In this document: positions 46,337 to 56,131 of the stretch, piece by piece
Layout of the letters: every line of letters starts with the position of its first letter
Numbering within the stretch: position 1 is the first letter of the stretch
NCBI RefSeq assembly: GCF_019703855.1
Contig: NZ_AP024086.1
Location: 3,430,501-3,494,500 of the forward strand
Direction: 5' to 3'
Length of the DNA stretch: 64,000 nucleotides
DNA from: Desulfomarina profundi
GTDB taxonomy: Bacteria; Desulfobacterota; Desulfobulbia; Desulfobulbales; Desulfocapsaceae
The notes under the pieces: generated by a model
The model's database searches: none
Seen by the model: only the letters and a program-made list of their open reading frames with translations
What the model was told of the DNA's origin: nothing
Translations under genes and position numbers: made by a program

Positions 46337-48795
46337 ATGTTTAACAGTACCCTCTTTCAGCGCTGGACTTACAGATTTTTCGCCCCCACCTTCTCCAGAG
46401 AAGAACCTACGAGGCATTCAAACGGCTTCTTGAGGAAGACCGGAAGTGTCATGAACTTATTGCAGATTTCCAGGATCTCTTTTTCAGAAAAGATCCTGTT
46501 GAATGGACCCGGATAGCCCACCTCTATAATCAACTGAGCCTGGCTGTGGGAGCAATGGTAAAGGAGGTCACCGCCATTGCGGAACGGGATTCAGCCGACC
46601 TGGCGGTCTATTATAAAAAATTTGACTCTTATATCAGATACCTCCTGCAACCACCACCCCAGCCCACGGAACCACCTTTTATCCTCAGGCTGGAGGACAG
46701 TCGACTCCATCCCTCAATAACCGGAAACAAGGCAACCAATCTCGGCCGGATTGTGCAGGAGCTCGGGCACCCGGTACCATCCGGATTCGCAGTTACGACA
46801 AATGCCTGGAACCGGATCATTGAACACAACGATCTTCGTCCACAGATAGACAATTTCCTCATTGATTTTGATCCGGCCAACAGCTTCTCCCTGCATGCTG
46901 TTTCAAAATCACTCATGAACCTTATTGAATCGATCCAACTTCCTCCAGACCTGGAAAAGTCTTTCAACATTGCATCTCAACACCTGATCAAAACTGCGAG
47001 TGACAGAGAAAACCCGTTTTTTGCCGTTCGATCCAGCGCGGTCAATGAAGATGGTATGAATTCCTTTGCCGGCCAGTACCTGTCCCTCCTCAATGTTCCT
47101 CCGGACAGACTTCAGGATAGTTACCGCAAGGTACTGGCCTCCAAGTACAGCCCAAAAGCCCTGCTGTACAGAATCTCGGCAGGAATCAGTGATACCGAGG
47201 CACCGATGGCTGTAGTGATCATGGAAATGGTACAGGCTGAACAGGCAGGAGTCATCTATACAACAGATCCCACCGGAAAAGAAAAAGAGACCGTTTTTGT
47301 TCACAGTGTCCGGGGAGGTGGTGAAAAACTGGTTGGTGGCAAAACAGAATCCGAACTTATCCGCTTTCATAAAACAGACAGAAACTACCTTGAAAAATTT
47401 TCAGACCTACCACTCATTTCCAGAAAACAGGCTGACGATCTAGTCCGTATTGGTTTGGATCTGGAGTCATTTTTTGGCACAGCCCAGGATGTGGAATGGG
47501 CCTCGGACAACCAAAAAATAATTGTCCTCCAGAGCCGCCCATTGAAAGCAGCAGACGAAATTCCTGAAAAACAGAGCAGAAAAACCCCACAGATGGATGG
47601 CCTGCCACTTCTGTACCATGGAGGAACGACTGCATCCATGGGTATTGCCAGTGGACCTTCATTTTTTCCCGTACCACAACAGGATCCCGATTCCATCCCT
47701 GTCAACGCCATACTCATCGTTGATCATATACCCGCTTCGCTTATCCTTCTACTGCCACGGTGCAGTGGTGTTATAGCCGTACATGGTAGCGTGGCCAGTC
47801 ATTTTTCCACCATCTGCCGCGAACTTGGAATCCCCCTGGTTGTCGGTGCTGAGGGTATCAGCTCAAAAATACAACCGCGGGAACAGATTACCATGGATGC
47901 CGTGCACAGAAAGATTTACCGCGGAAATATCGAGACACAGTCTCTTTTTCCCCAAAACATCTCAACCAGAAAAAACCATCCCTATTTCCGAAGACTCCAG
48001 GCCATTCTCGATTTTATCACTCCCTTGAGTGTTCTCGACCCTGACGGAGATGATTTTACCCCTGGTGCATGTCGATCTTTCCATGACATTGTACGTTATT
48101 CACATGAAAAAGGTGTCCAGGCCATGTTTGCCATAGGCAGTTCCGGGAGCAGACGTGGTCGCAGAAAACAGCTGAAAACTGATCTGCCATTTGAACTCTA
48201 CCTCATGAATGTCGATGGAACAGATCCACACACGGATGACATCATCACCATTGACCAGGTAACCTCCACACCTTTTCAGGCACTCTGGCGCGGCCTGACT
48301 CACCCGTCAATTACCTGGGGAGATCACCAGTACTATAACTGGAAACAATATGACCGGGGTGCCATGACGGATGGGTTTGTTTTTGCCGACAAATCAGAAT
48401 CAGCAAGTTATGGTGTGTGTGCAGCCGACTATCTCAATCTCAATATCAGATTCGGATACCATTTTACTGTTGTGGACACCCTCTGTGGTGAAAACAGTGA
48501 ACAGAATTACTGCACCATCAGGTTTGCCGGTGGGGGCGGTACGGTGGAAGGAAGGTATTTCAGGCTGAAATACCTGGAAAGAATACTTCGGCGTCTCGGC
48601 TTTTCAGTAAACGCCAAAACCGATCTCCTGGACGCACGAATCGAAACCCTGCCGATTGACCAGATGAACCAGTGCCTGGTCACCCTGGGCAGAATGCTCG
48701 GGACATCCAAACTGATGGATATGGTATTGAAAGACAGTGAATCTGTGGCATCCCACCTTGAACGCTTTTTTCAGATTGATGATCGCTTCAATTGA
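46337..48795 (+). CDS. PEP/pyruvate-binding (PPDK-like) protein with unique C-terminal domain (frame broken by one missing base)
   Basis: The gene starts at ATG 46337 (GAGAGG upstream). The frame is lost at the C5 run 46383-46387; one added C gives FAPHLLQRRTYEAFKRLLEEDRKC and joins the main frame, for about 819 residues. Residues 125-400 match the PPDK/PEP synthase nucleotide-binding domain (GNKATNLGRIV, AVRSSAVNEDGMNSFAGQYLS). The phosphohistidine domain follows with HGSVASHFSTICRELGIPLVVG, where the usual GGxTSHAA is altered but the His is kept. The last 270 residues, with RKNHPYFRRLQAILDFITPLS, lack the PEP/pyruvate-binding barrel. It may phosphorylate a target other than pyruvate. Confidence 0.82.
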
Positions 48796-48822
48796 ATCAA
48801 AAAAACCACAAAGGCTGGCATT

Positions 48823-49877
48823 ATGAGCTATACAATCACATGGATAACTGAATACCTGGGAGTTGGTCGAGCCCCCATGTCCTACAATGACCTTGACTCC
48901 ATCGGCCGCCAGGGAATAAATGCCATTTTCAACCTCTGTCATGAATTCAGCGATCTGCACAAACTCGAAGAAGAAGCCGGATTCGAAGTGTACTACATGC
49001 CCATTGATGACGAATGTGCCCCTGATATTGAAGAGCTCGAAAAAGGTCTGCAATGGCTGGATGAAGCTGTTTATCTGAAAAAAAAGGTCCTGGTCCACTG
49101 CCGGTTCGGCCAGGGTCGTACAGGCACAATTACCTCAGCCTATCTCCTGCGCCGGGGGCTTGGCATGAAAAAAACACAGAAGGAGCTGAAAAAAACCAGT
49201 GCCAAACCCGCCACATACAGGCAATGGAAACTTCTCAGGAAATACAGCAAGAAACAGGGTCGCCTTTCCCTCAAACCGCCCAGGGTCGCCCATGATCAAC
49301 CCGACGATCTTGAGCATTTTTACAGGGAATACCGTTTGCTTGCAGAAAAAGTTGATGCAAAAATGGCCGAAATCGGTACCAGACAGCTTTGCGGGCCACT
49401 ACCGATTGCTGCTGCCATACTTCGTTTTCCCTTCCCCTGCTTGAAGCACTTCATCTGAACGAATCCCTCAATCGACTGCTTAGCGCAGAAGCCAGATCGG
49501 CAGCAATCAAACGTGCCCTGGCATGCAGAGAAAAACTGCAGCAATGCTTGAAATGCCTCACTCCTCCACAGCCATTCGGCCTGCAGGAACTCTATATTAA
49601 AGAGGGTATCCTGTGCCCCCTGTCAGTAAATGGCTCCTGCATTCTTTTTGAAGCGAGACCGATCCGCTGCAGAACCAACGGCGGCTCTACCCTTGATCCA
49701 CTTTTTCTTGAATCGGTTATGGGTGAACTGTCCCGTCTCTCCCAGGAAACATTTCTCGTTCTGGCCGGTCAGTTTCCCAGGGGTACAGGTATCTACTCTT
49801 CCCTTATTGATACTGTTTCCGGAAAATTCATCCAGACCTATTTTCACCTGATGGCGAGAACGAAAAATCAATCCTGA
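48823..49877 (+). CDS. Dual-specificity phosphatase fused to YkgJ cysteine-cluster domain (frame broken by one missing base)
   Basis: The first frame (to 49458) is a cysteine phosphatase: VHCRFGQGRTGTITSAYLLRR is the CX5R P-loop, and the Asp loop is in MPIDDECAPDIEEL. It then enters a second frame. Adding one G to the G3 run 49393-49395 gives LCGATTDCCCHTSF, continuing to the stop at 49877 with ILCPLSVNGSCILFEARPIRCRTNG, the YkgJ-type metal-binding cysteine cluster. The joined product has about 351 residues. If the added base is wrong, these are two adjacent genes, but the second has no start site. It follows the PPDK-like gene by 27 bases. Confidence 0.75.
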
Positions 49878-49911
49878 TCTTGATTCAACCCCCTGTGTTC
49901 CCGGTATACCG

Positions 49912-49931
49912 GCCAATTGCAGGATTTAGGT
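49912..49931 (+). repeat. Short interspersed repeat B
   Basis: GCCAATTGCAGGATTTAGGT occurs exactly here and at 22374, inverted at 28646, and partly at 28879. It lies just before the sigma-54 regulator gene. Confidence 0.6.
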
Positions 49932-49990
49932 GGTATTTTTTCGGGATAACTGTATGATTATCAGAAACTGAATAACCGAAACAGAACAGG

Positions 49991-51412
49991 ATGAAAGAAG
50001 GGAAGCAACTGAAAAGACGTGTCCTTATCGTGGATGATGAAGAAGATTTTCTCGTCCTTCTCGAAAAGGTGATCTCAAGAAAATGCAGATGTGAAGTGTC
50101 CCTCGCCACTTCGGGTTACCAGGCTCTGGAAAAAACAGACATCTGGCAGCCTGACGTGGTGCTGACGGACATCAAAATGCCTGATCTGGATGGTCTTGAA
50201 CTGTTAAAGAAAATTTCCGATGCTGATTCCACAATCAGTACGGTCGTCATGACCGGTTATGGCACCATAGAAATGGCAGTACAGGCATTGAAAGACGGTG
50301 CCTATGACTTCCACCAGAAGCCTTTCGACAATGAAAAAATCATCGGCTCCATCCACAGGGCCCTGGAACGAACCCACCTGCTGAGAGAAAACAGACGTCT
50401 CCAGCAGCAACTTGCAAAACCGCTGCTGAAAACAGGATTCATCGGCCAGTCCAAACCAATTGTTCACACTGTAGAGCTGCTCTCCCGCCTGGCAACGACC
50501 TGTGCAACCGTACTTATCCGTGGTGAATCCGGCACGGGAAAAGAGGTGGCCGCTCGAGCCATCCACAATATGAGCAAACGTGCCGACAGGGAAATGATTA
50601 CGGTTAACTGCCCGGCCCTTCCCGAACATATTCTTGAAAGTGAACTGTTCGGCTACGTAAAAGGTGCATTCACCGGTGCGGAGACCGACAAGGACGGACT
50701 CTTTCTTGAAGCTGACGGATCAACCCTGCTTCTTGATGAGATAGGTGATATTCCTGTTTCTGTGCAGACAAAACTCCTCCGTGTCCTCCAGGAAAAGGAG
50801 ATCCAGCCCCTCGGGCAGACCCGCACTATCAAGGTTGATGTCCGGGTGCTTGCCTCAACCAACCAGAATCTCGAGGAAAAGATGGCCAGTGGGGAATTCA
50901 GGGAAGATCTTTTTTACCGGCTGAATGTCATGCCTGTAATCCTGCCGACTTTGTCTGAAATTGCAGAGGATATCCCCCTGCTTGCCCACCATTTCCTCAA
51001 GGAATTCAGCAGGGAGTATGAGCGGGAGGAACTGGAATTCAGCCCCGAAGCACTGCAGTTTCTCATGCGTAAAACCTGGAAAGGCAATGTCCGCCAGCTG
51101 CGAAACACCATCAACAGAGCCACCCTGCTCTGTCGTGAAAAACATATTACTCCAGAAGATCTTATGGCTTCCGCCCGGTTTGACCGCTATACACAGCCCG
51201 AACCTGTCGCCGACTGTGCATTTCTCTCCGGGGACTACAAAGAGGCCAAGGAAAAAACAATTCGACGATTCACAACTGCATACCTCACCCAGGCCCTGAA
51301 AAACACAGAAGGTAATGTTTCAGCCGCTGCACGACAAAGTGGCATAGACCGCCAGGCATTTCAGCGCCTCATGCGAAAATACAAGATCGTTTCGGAAGAT
51401 TTTCGTAAATAG
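49991..51412 (+). CDS. Sigma-54-dependent response regulator (NtrC family)
   Basis: The 473-residue regulator has a receiver (residues 8-120; VVLTDIKMPDLDG with the phosphorylated Asp), an AAA+ domain with Walker A GESGTGKE and the sigma-54 contact loop GAFTGA (in YVKGAFTGAETDKDG), and a Fis-type helix-turn-helix (NVSAAARQSGIDRQAFQRLM). It should activate sigma-54 promoters; one lies 177 bases downstream of its stop, before the sensor operon. No kinase gene is directly beside it upstream, so the HK at 52224-53810 is the likely partner. Confidence 0.95.
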   Translation: MKEGKQLKRRVLIVDDEEDFLVLLEKVISRKCRCEVSLATSGYQALEKTDIWQPDVVLTDIKMPDLDGLELLKKISDADSTISTVVMTGYGTIEMAVQALKDGAYDFHQKPFDNEKIIGSIHRALERTHLLRENRRLQQQLAKPLLKTGFIGQSKPIVHTVELLSRLATTCATVLIRGESGTGKEVAARAIHNMSKRADREMITVNCPALPEHILESELFGYVKGAFTGAETDKDGLFLEADGSTLLLDEIGDIPVSVQTKLLRVLQEKEIQPLGQTRTIKVDVRVLASTNQNLEEKMASGEFREDLFYRLNVMPVILPTLSEIAEDIPLLAHHFLKEFSREYEREELEFSPEALQFLMRKTWKGNVRQLRNTINRATLLCREKHITPEDLMASARFDRYTQPEPVADCAFLSGDYKEAKEKTIRRFTTAYLTQALKNTEGNVSAAARQSGIDRQAFQRLMRKYKIVSEDFRK

Positions 51413-51452
51413 TCATTTGTGATTTTCACCTCCATGCAACCTTTTTATCCTG

Positions 51453-51470
51453 TGCAACATTTTTAACGCA
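51453..51470. promoter_or_regulatory. Candidate activator-binding site 1
   Basis: TGCAACATTTTTAACGCA keeps the left half of the perfect dyad at 51703-51720 and differs in the right half. It lies about 120 bases upstream of the sigma-54 promoter, where enhancer sites of NtrC-type activators usually are. A third, weaker TGCAAC lies at 51435. Confidence 0.45.
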
Positions 51471-51588
51471 GGCAAATCCCTCTTCTTAGGCCATAACCAC
51501 CGACCCAACCCTCCCAACACCCAGCATTCATCTCTGTAACCATTCGACAAAACACTCTTTATAAAACGTATAAAGAATTCTGCATTAT

Positions 51589-51605
51589 CTGGCACACAAA
51601 ATGCT
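51589..51605 (+). promoter_or_regulatory. Sigma-54 promoter
   Basis: CTGGCACACAAAATGCT has the -24 GG (51591) and -12 GC (51603) with exactly ten bases between them, and TGGCAC matches the consensus in full. Transcription would start near 51616 and read into the membrane protein, histidine kinase and response regulator genes. The NtrC-type regulator gene directly upstream is the obvious activator. Confidence 0.75.
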
Positions 51606-51702
51606 TTAAAAGATGCCATTGCCAAGAACATGCTGTCCAATAACACCTCGGAGAGTATGCTCAATCCGGCACACTGGAGAAAAAAGAGAAACATTGAATT
51701 TC

Positions 51703-51720
51703 TGCAACATTTTTGTTGCA
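51703..51720. promoter_or_regulatory. Perfect dyad TGCAACA-N4-TGTTGCA
   Basis: TGCAACATTTTTGTTGCA is a perfect 7-bp inverted repeat with a T-rich spacer. It lies about 25-40 bases before the ATG at 51745, downstream of the sigma-54 promoter. It may be an operator for feedback control, or a second binding site of the NtrC-type regulator. Confidence 0.5.
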
Positions 51721-51744
51721 CTTTACCTGGGTACCAGTTTGACA

Positions 51745-52224
51745 ATGACAGCACTCAGAAACCATTACAGTACTACCCTGCTGTTTTTCACCGTGCTTGC
51801 GGTCTGCCTGTTTCTTCCGGAGCGGAGCATGGCTCTGCAGACACATGGTGAGCCGGAGGGTATGTATGTTCACCAGATGGCCCATATTCTCTATATGGCG
51901 GCTCTGGGTTATCTGTACTGGGACACCCAGCGCTCAGCCTTTTCAAACCGTGGCTGGACCTACCTGCGGATCTTCTGCGTGCTTACCATTTTCTGGAATC
52001 TCCTTGCCCTCATCGGCCATGAATCCACTCAGTACCTCCACCCGAAGGATTTCACCATTGTCGACGGGTATCTGTTCAGCAAGGTCAACAGGCCACTGAC
52101 TCTTATAAAAGCTGCCTACTATACAGCTAAATTGGATCACCTGCTGACAGTTCCCGCCATGTTTTTTCTCTATATAGCGCTTCGCTCTTTTTACCGAGCT
52201 TCCCTGGACGAGGATGGTGACTGA
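51745..52224 (+). CDS. Membrane protein partner of a histidine kinase, unrecognised
   Basis: From ATG 51745 the 159-residue protein has a signal-like hydrophobic segment (residues 10-24), then HGEPEGMYVHQMAHILYMAALGYLYW, a further helix at about 75-95 and one near the C-terminus. Several His residues lie at helix ends (HQMAH, GHESTQYLH), which could bind metal or heme. Start is not certain: no good ribosome binding site is seen and TTG 51739 is possible. Its stop overlaps the ATG of the kinase, suggesting a sensor complex. Confidence 0.65.
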   Translation: MTALRNHYSTTLLFFTVLAVCLFLPERSMALQTHGEPEGMYVHQMAHILYMAALGYLYWDTQRSAFSNRGWTYLRIFCVLTIFWNLLALIGHESTQYLHPKDFTIVDGYLFSKVNRPLTLIKAAYYTAKLDHLLTVPAMFFLYIALRSFYRASLDEDGD

Positions 52225-53810
52225 TGGAAATGTACATGCTTCCCTCCGTCATAACCGATATTATCGGCTCCCAGGTGATGATCATCCTCTCTTTTCTCTC
52301 CCTGCGTTACACCTTTCTGCTCATACGCCGGGAACCTGAAAATTTTATCTGGGGATTTCTCCACTACTTCTGCATCACTCTGGTTATTTTTTCCATCTCC
52401 AGGGCCGTGGGACACATGGTCAAACAGGCTCTGCTGATCAGTGATCAGAAAGAGGTCTGGAAAATGATCTCTCCATTTTCAGGTGGTCTGAACACCCTGC
52501 TTATGATTTCCGTGTCAGCTGTCACGATCTACTATCATAAAGGTATTGAAAGCTACAGAGCCATCCAGGAAAAGGCCGAGAGTCTCAAACGGGCCAACAA
52601 AAACCTGGAAAAAGCTGGAGAAATCATGAGGGAGATGAACCTGCACCTAGAAGAAATGGTTGAGAGTCGTACCCAGGACCTGGCCCTCTCTGAAGAAAAG
52701 TTCAGGAATTTTTTTCACAACTCAAAAGACATGGTGTTTTTCTGTGACAAGACAGGACGCATAATTGACATGAACCAGGCCGGTCTGAAAATGCTTGATT
52801 ACGCTGAAGACCCTCCCCCTTCCTTCTCCCTGAAACATCTCTTCACCCACCAGGATAACCTGGAAAACTTCAATGCAACCCTGCAGAACCAGAAATTCGT
52901 GGAAGACTTTGAGGCGGAACTGATCAAAAAAGATGGCTCAATTATTTATACCCTTCTTTCCGCCACCGCTCTGGTTGATGATAAGGGAGAATTTATCGGT
53001 TGCGAAGGTATAGCAAAAGACCTTACCCGCCTGAAGACTATGAACTCCCAGATGGTCAGCACTGAAAAAATGGCATCCGTAGGTCAGATGGCTGCAGGTG
53101 TCGCCCATGAAATCAACACCCCGCTGGGTATTATCCTGGGCTATGCTCAACTCATGAAGGATGATTTTCCAAAAGACAGTGAAACGTATGAAAACCTGGT
53201 AGTAGTGGAACGCCAGAGTCAGGCTTGCAGAAAAATTGTCGCCGATCTTCTCAAGTTTTCCAGACAGTCGGGCTCCTCTCCCAGGGAAGTAAACATCAAT
53301 GAAATTCTGACCGATGTTCTGGCCATAACAGAACATAATCTCCATTTGGACCACATCGAAGTTGAACGCTGTTTTGCCGAGGATCTACCGGTCATAATAG
53401 GGGATGAGGAAAAACTCCGCCAGGTCTTTGTCAACCTGATCAACAATGCCCAGCATGCCATGGAAGACGAAGGTGGTGTTCTCACGGTTCGAACCAGGTA
53501 TGACAGGGAAAAGCGGATTATCACGGCTTCAGTCATGGATACCGGCACCGGGATCAATCCAAAAATCAGCAACCGGATTTTTGATCCTTTTTTTACCACC
53601 AAGTCCGTAGGCAAGGGGACCGGTCTGGGTCTGTCTGTCAGCTACGGTATCATTGAGGATCACAGGGGAAGCATCAGGGTTGAAAGCCCCGTGATGTATA
53701 AGAGCAACAGTTGTCAACTCACACCGGGGACTGCCATGCATATTGAGCTCCCTGTTCCCGAGATTAATGAAAAAAAATTAATACAAAAACTGAAGGATCA
53801 AAATGGCTGA
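52224..53810 (+). CDS. Membrane PAS-domain sensor histidine kinase
   Basis: The 528-residue kinase has three membrane helices at about 8-35, 47-72 and 95-110, a coiled coil (about 115-155), a PAS domain at 155-270 (KFRNFFHNSKDMVFFCDKTGRI), and the catalytic core: GVAHEINTPLGIILGYAQLMK with the phosphorylated His, NLINNAQHAME (N box), DTGTGI and GKGTGLGLSVSYGII. It phosphorylates one or both response regulators (49991-51412 and 53803-54168). The input signal is unknown. The next gene overlaps its end by eight bases. Confidence 0.94.
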   Translation: MEMYMLPSVITDIIGSQVMIILSFLSLRYTFLLIRREPENFIWGFLHYFCITLVIFSISRAVGHMVKQALLISDQKEVWKMISPFSGGLNTLLMISVSAVTIYYHKGIESYRAIQEKAESLKRANKNLEKAGEIMREMNLHLEEMVESRTQDLALSEEKFRNFFHNSKDMVFFCDKTGRIIDMNQAGLKMLDYAEDPPPSFSLKHLFTHQDNLENFNATLQNQKFVEDFEAELIKKDGSIIYTLLSATALVDDKGEFIGCEGIAKDLTRLKTMNSQMVSTEKMASVGQMAAGVAHEINTPLGIILGYAQLMKDDFPKDSETYENLVVVERQSQACRKIVADLLKFSRQSGSSPREVNINEILTDVLAITEHNLHLDHIEVERCFAEDLPVIIGDEEKLRQVFVNLINNAQHAMEDEGGVLTVRTRYDREKRIITASVMDTGTGINPKISNRIFDPFFTTKSVGKGTGLGLSVSYGIIEDHRGSIRVESPVMYKSNSCQLTPGTAMHIELPVPEINEKKLIQKLKDQNG

Positions 53811-54168
53811 AATTCTCACACTGGACGATGTCCGCGACGCATGTGTCCTCATTCAAAAAATCCTTTCCAGAAAAGGGCATACGGTACATACCTTCACCGA
53901 AGAGGAAGATGCGATCAGATATGTGGATAAAAACCATGTTGATCTGGCAATTCTGGATATCAAACTCAAGAAAATGAGTGGTATTGAGGTACTGGCAGAG
54001 TTGAAACGGCTCCAGCCTTCCATCAAGACCATTATACTCACCGGATATCCCACCGTTGAAACTGCGCGGGATGCCTTGAGTTTCGGGGCAAATGAGTATT
54101 GCGTCAAACCAATAGACAAGCAGGAACTGGAAAAGAAAGTGGAAAAAATACTCGCAGCAAATGAGTAG
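53803..54168 (+). CDS. Single-domain response regulator
   Basis: The 121-residue protein is a receiver only: LDDVRDACVLI (acidic pair), LAILDIKLKKMSGIEVL with the phosphorylated Asp, ILTGYPT and CVKPID (Lys). There is no output domain, so it acts by binding or as a phosphate sink or shuttle. It overlaps the histidine kinase gene by eight bases and ends before a strong terminator. Confidence 0.93.
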   Translation: MAEILTLDDVRDACVLIQKILSRKGHTVHTFTEEEDAIRYVDKNHVDLAILDIKLKKMSGIEVLAELKRLQPSIKTIILTGYPTVETARDALSFGANEYCVKPIDKQELEKKVEKILAANE

Positions 54169-54182
54169 CACTGTTTTTTACA

Positions 54183-54205
54183 ACTCTGCCCGGCAGAGTC
54201 TTTTT
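54183..54205 (+). terminator. Intrinsic terminator of the sensor operon
   Basis: ACTCTGC / GCAGAGT with loop CCG and a TCTTTTT tail follow the response regulator stop. This separates the sensor operon from the TauE/SafE gene. Confidence 0.85.
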
Positions 54206-54271
54206 ATATTTAACCGGCCGTGCTGAAAACAGCTACGGAATCCTATTAACCCTTATAAAGGAGTGAGAAAA

Positions 54272-55963
54272 GTGAAGAAATCATTCTGGCCTGTAACCCT
54301 TTTAACCGCGGCAATTTTTTTCCTGGTCGCTAACACCGGTTTTGCCGAAACAACCATTTCAGCCAGCGAATACAAAGCTGGGGACACCGTTACGATCAAA
54401 GGAGCAATCACCCCGGGCGAAGAGCTCTATATTGCCATAGCCCAGCAGAAGATGTTTGCCCCGAAAGATTCAAACGGTATCAACGAAAAGAAGAAATTCA
54501 AGAAAAACGCCAAGAAATTCAACTTTAAACTCGATACCGCAATTCCGCCGCTTTACTATATGTTGACCACCAACCGGGAAGCTTTCGGAAAAGACAGTAC
54601 CAAAAAATTCGGTGGCCCCTCTTTTCTCTTTAAAAAAGGCGGCGGACTCTACACCGCCACCATGTTCAAGCTGAAAAAAGACTTTAACGCCATTGATGCC
54701 GGCGCCAGATCCATGCTTGGCCCGATCAAAACAGCCGACCAGTGGAACATGCTCAAATGGGGGCATGAGAAAAAATATGGTATCAATACCGTCGTCAAGG
54801 AAGGAAACAAAAAAGGTAAGGTTGTCATCTTTGCCAGAAGTGTTCTCGGCCAGACCGACAATTACTGGGACAAAGGCACTACCATCAAGCTGGACAAAGC
54901 AACCGGACAGTTCACCGCTTCCTTTGCCACCTTCCGTCATACTGCTCCCGACACCAAGTTTGACGTTTATGTAAACGGCGCCAAATCCGGTTCCTTTAAT
55001 GTTACTAAAAACGGTTTCTGGATGAACAAAGCTTATCGTTACATGAACCCGATCTTCGTCGTTATCGGCGCAATCCTGGTGGGAACCTATTTTTCCATGA
55101 TCGGTGCCGCAGGTGGTATGCTGATGGGCGCCTTTCAGGCCCTCGTTGTCCAGACCGCTGGACCTGTCGGTATCAACGCCGCCAACGTCCTCCGTCCCTC
55201 CAATATCGCCCTGACCCTTTTCTCTCCCCTGGGAAGTTTCTACCGTTTCGCAGTGGTTGAAAGACGTGTAGCCTGGCCGGTGGGACTGTCCTTCGGTGCA
55301 GGTATTTTTATTGGTTCTGTCTGGCTCGGTAAATATGCCACCCAGTATCTCTCCCTGAAAGCATACAAGGAATGGCTGGGCGTTCTCGTCGTCCTCATGG
55401 CTGTCAAAACCCTGATGGAAATGACTCCCAAGGCCATGGCCAAAAGAAAGAACATCAAGGCCATGACACAGAAATTCAACGCTGCAGTTAAAAAAGCCAA
55501 GGAAGAAGGTGGCGCTGTAGAGATGGGTTCCATTGAGCCTGTCAAGTCCGGTATCTTCGATTACCGTTTCAAGTTCTGGGGTGAAGAGTTCCGCATCAAC
55601 CCGGCACTGTTCGCTTTCCTCGGTATTATTGTCGGTGTTGTTTCCCGTGCGTTCGGTATCGGCGGCGGTTTTCTGCTCGTTCCGATGATGACCACCATCG
55701 CGGCCCTGCCCATGTATGTGGCTGTTCCTATTTCTCTTATCGGTACCTGTTTCTCAAGTATCGGTTCCTTTATCGGCTACGTGATGAACGGTTACCTGCC
55801 TGATCTTACTCTCGCCATTGCCATCATCATCGGTGGTTTTGTGGGTGGTATGCTCGGCAGCCGCTTTCAGAAACTTTTCAGCGAAAAAGCGCTGAAAATC
55901 ATCCTGGCCTGTACCCTGTTCTTCCTCTTCTTCAGATTCCTGAAGATCGAGTACTGGATATAG
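54272..55963 (+). CDS. TauE/SafE family exporter with periplasmic N-terminal domain
   Basis: I prefer GTG 54272 as start (AAAGGAG eight bases upstream), giving 563 residues with signal peptide KKSFWPVTLLTAAIFFLVANTGFA. Residues 25-250 form a periplasmic domain (ETTISASEYKAGDTVTIKG...), ending in a membrane region of about eight helices at 255-563 with GTYFSMIGAAGGMLMGAFQAL and FGIGGGFLLVPMMTTIAALPMYVAVPISL, the repeated TauE/SafE motifs. The family exports sulfite, sulfonates or related anions. A cytoplasmic loop near 390-430 is rich in Lys. Downstream genes for a molybdo-enzyme suggest sulfur oxyanion metabolism, by inference. Confidence 0.88.
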   Translation: MKKSFWPVTLLTAAIFFLVANTGFAETTISASEYKAGDTVTIKGAITPGEELYIAIAQQKMFAPKDSNGINEKKKFKKNAKKFNFKLDTAIPPLYYMLTTNREAFGKDSTKKFGGPSFLFKKGGGLYTATMFKLKKDFNAIDAGARSMLGPIKTADQWNMLKWGHEKKYGINTVVKEGNKKGKVVIFARSVLGQTDNYWDKGTTIKLDKATGQFTASFATFRHTAPDTKFDVYVNGAKSGSFNVTKNGFWMNKAYRYMNPIFVVIGAILVGTYFSMIGAAGGMLMGAFQALVVQTAGPVGINAANVLRPSNIALTLFSPLGSFYRFAVVERRVAWPVGLSFGAGIFIGSVWLGKYATQYLSLKAYKEWLGVLVVLMAVKTLMEMTPKAMAKRKNIKAMTQKFNAAVKKAKEEGGAVEMGSIEPVKSGIFDYRFKFWGEEFRINPALFAFLGIIVGVVSRAFGIGGGFLLVPMMTTIAALPMYVAVPISLIGTCFSSIGSFIGYVMNGYLPDLTLAIAIIIGGFVGGMLGSRFQKLFSEKALKIILACTLFFLFFRFLKIEYWI

Positions 55964-55998
55964 ACCGTTTCGGATCAATCCGGAGAACCGTAACAGCT

Positions 55999-56026
55999 CC
56001 CCTGCAGTAATTATTTCCTGCAGGGG
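55999..56026 (+). terminator. Hairpin after the TauE/SafE gene
   Basis: CCCCTGCAG and CTGCAGGGG form a strong 9-bp stem with a 10-base loop 35 bases after the TauE stop. There is no clear T-run after it, so it may instead stabilise the transcript. Confidence 0.5.
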
Positions 56027-56131
56027 ATCAGGACGACTAAACAGTCCGGCTGAACCCAATGGATCAGCAACTCAACAATGAAATTTTAACTGCGGAAACA
56101 CCTTCTACAGAAAAAATTTTCGGATACAATT

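Noticed and set aside
51413-51754. 113-codon minus-strand frame in the region between regulator and sensor operon
   Set aside because: It overlaps the sigma-54 promoter, the dyads and the start of the plus-strand gene; no motif.
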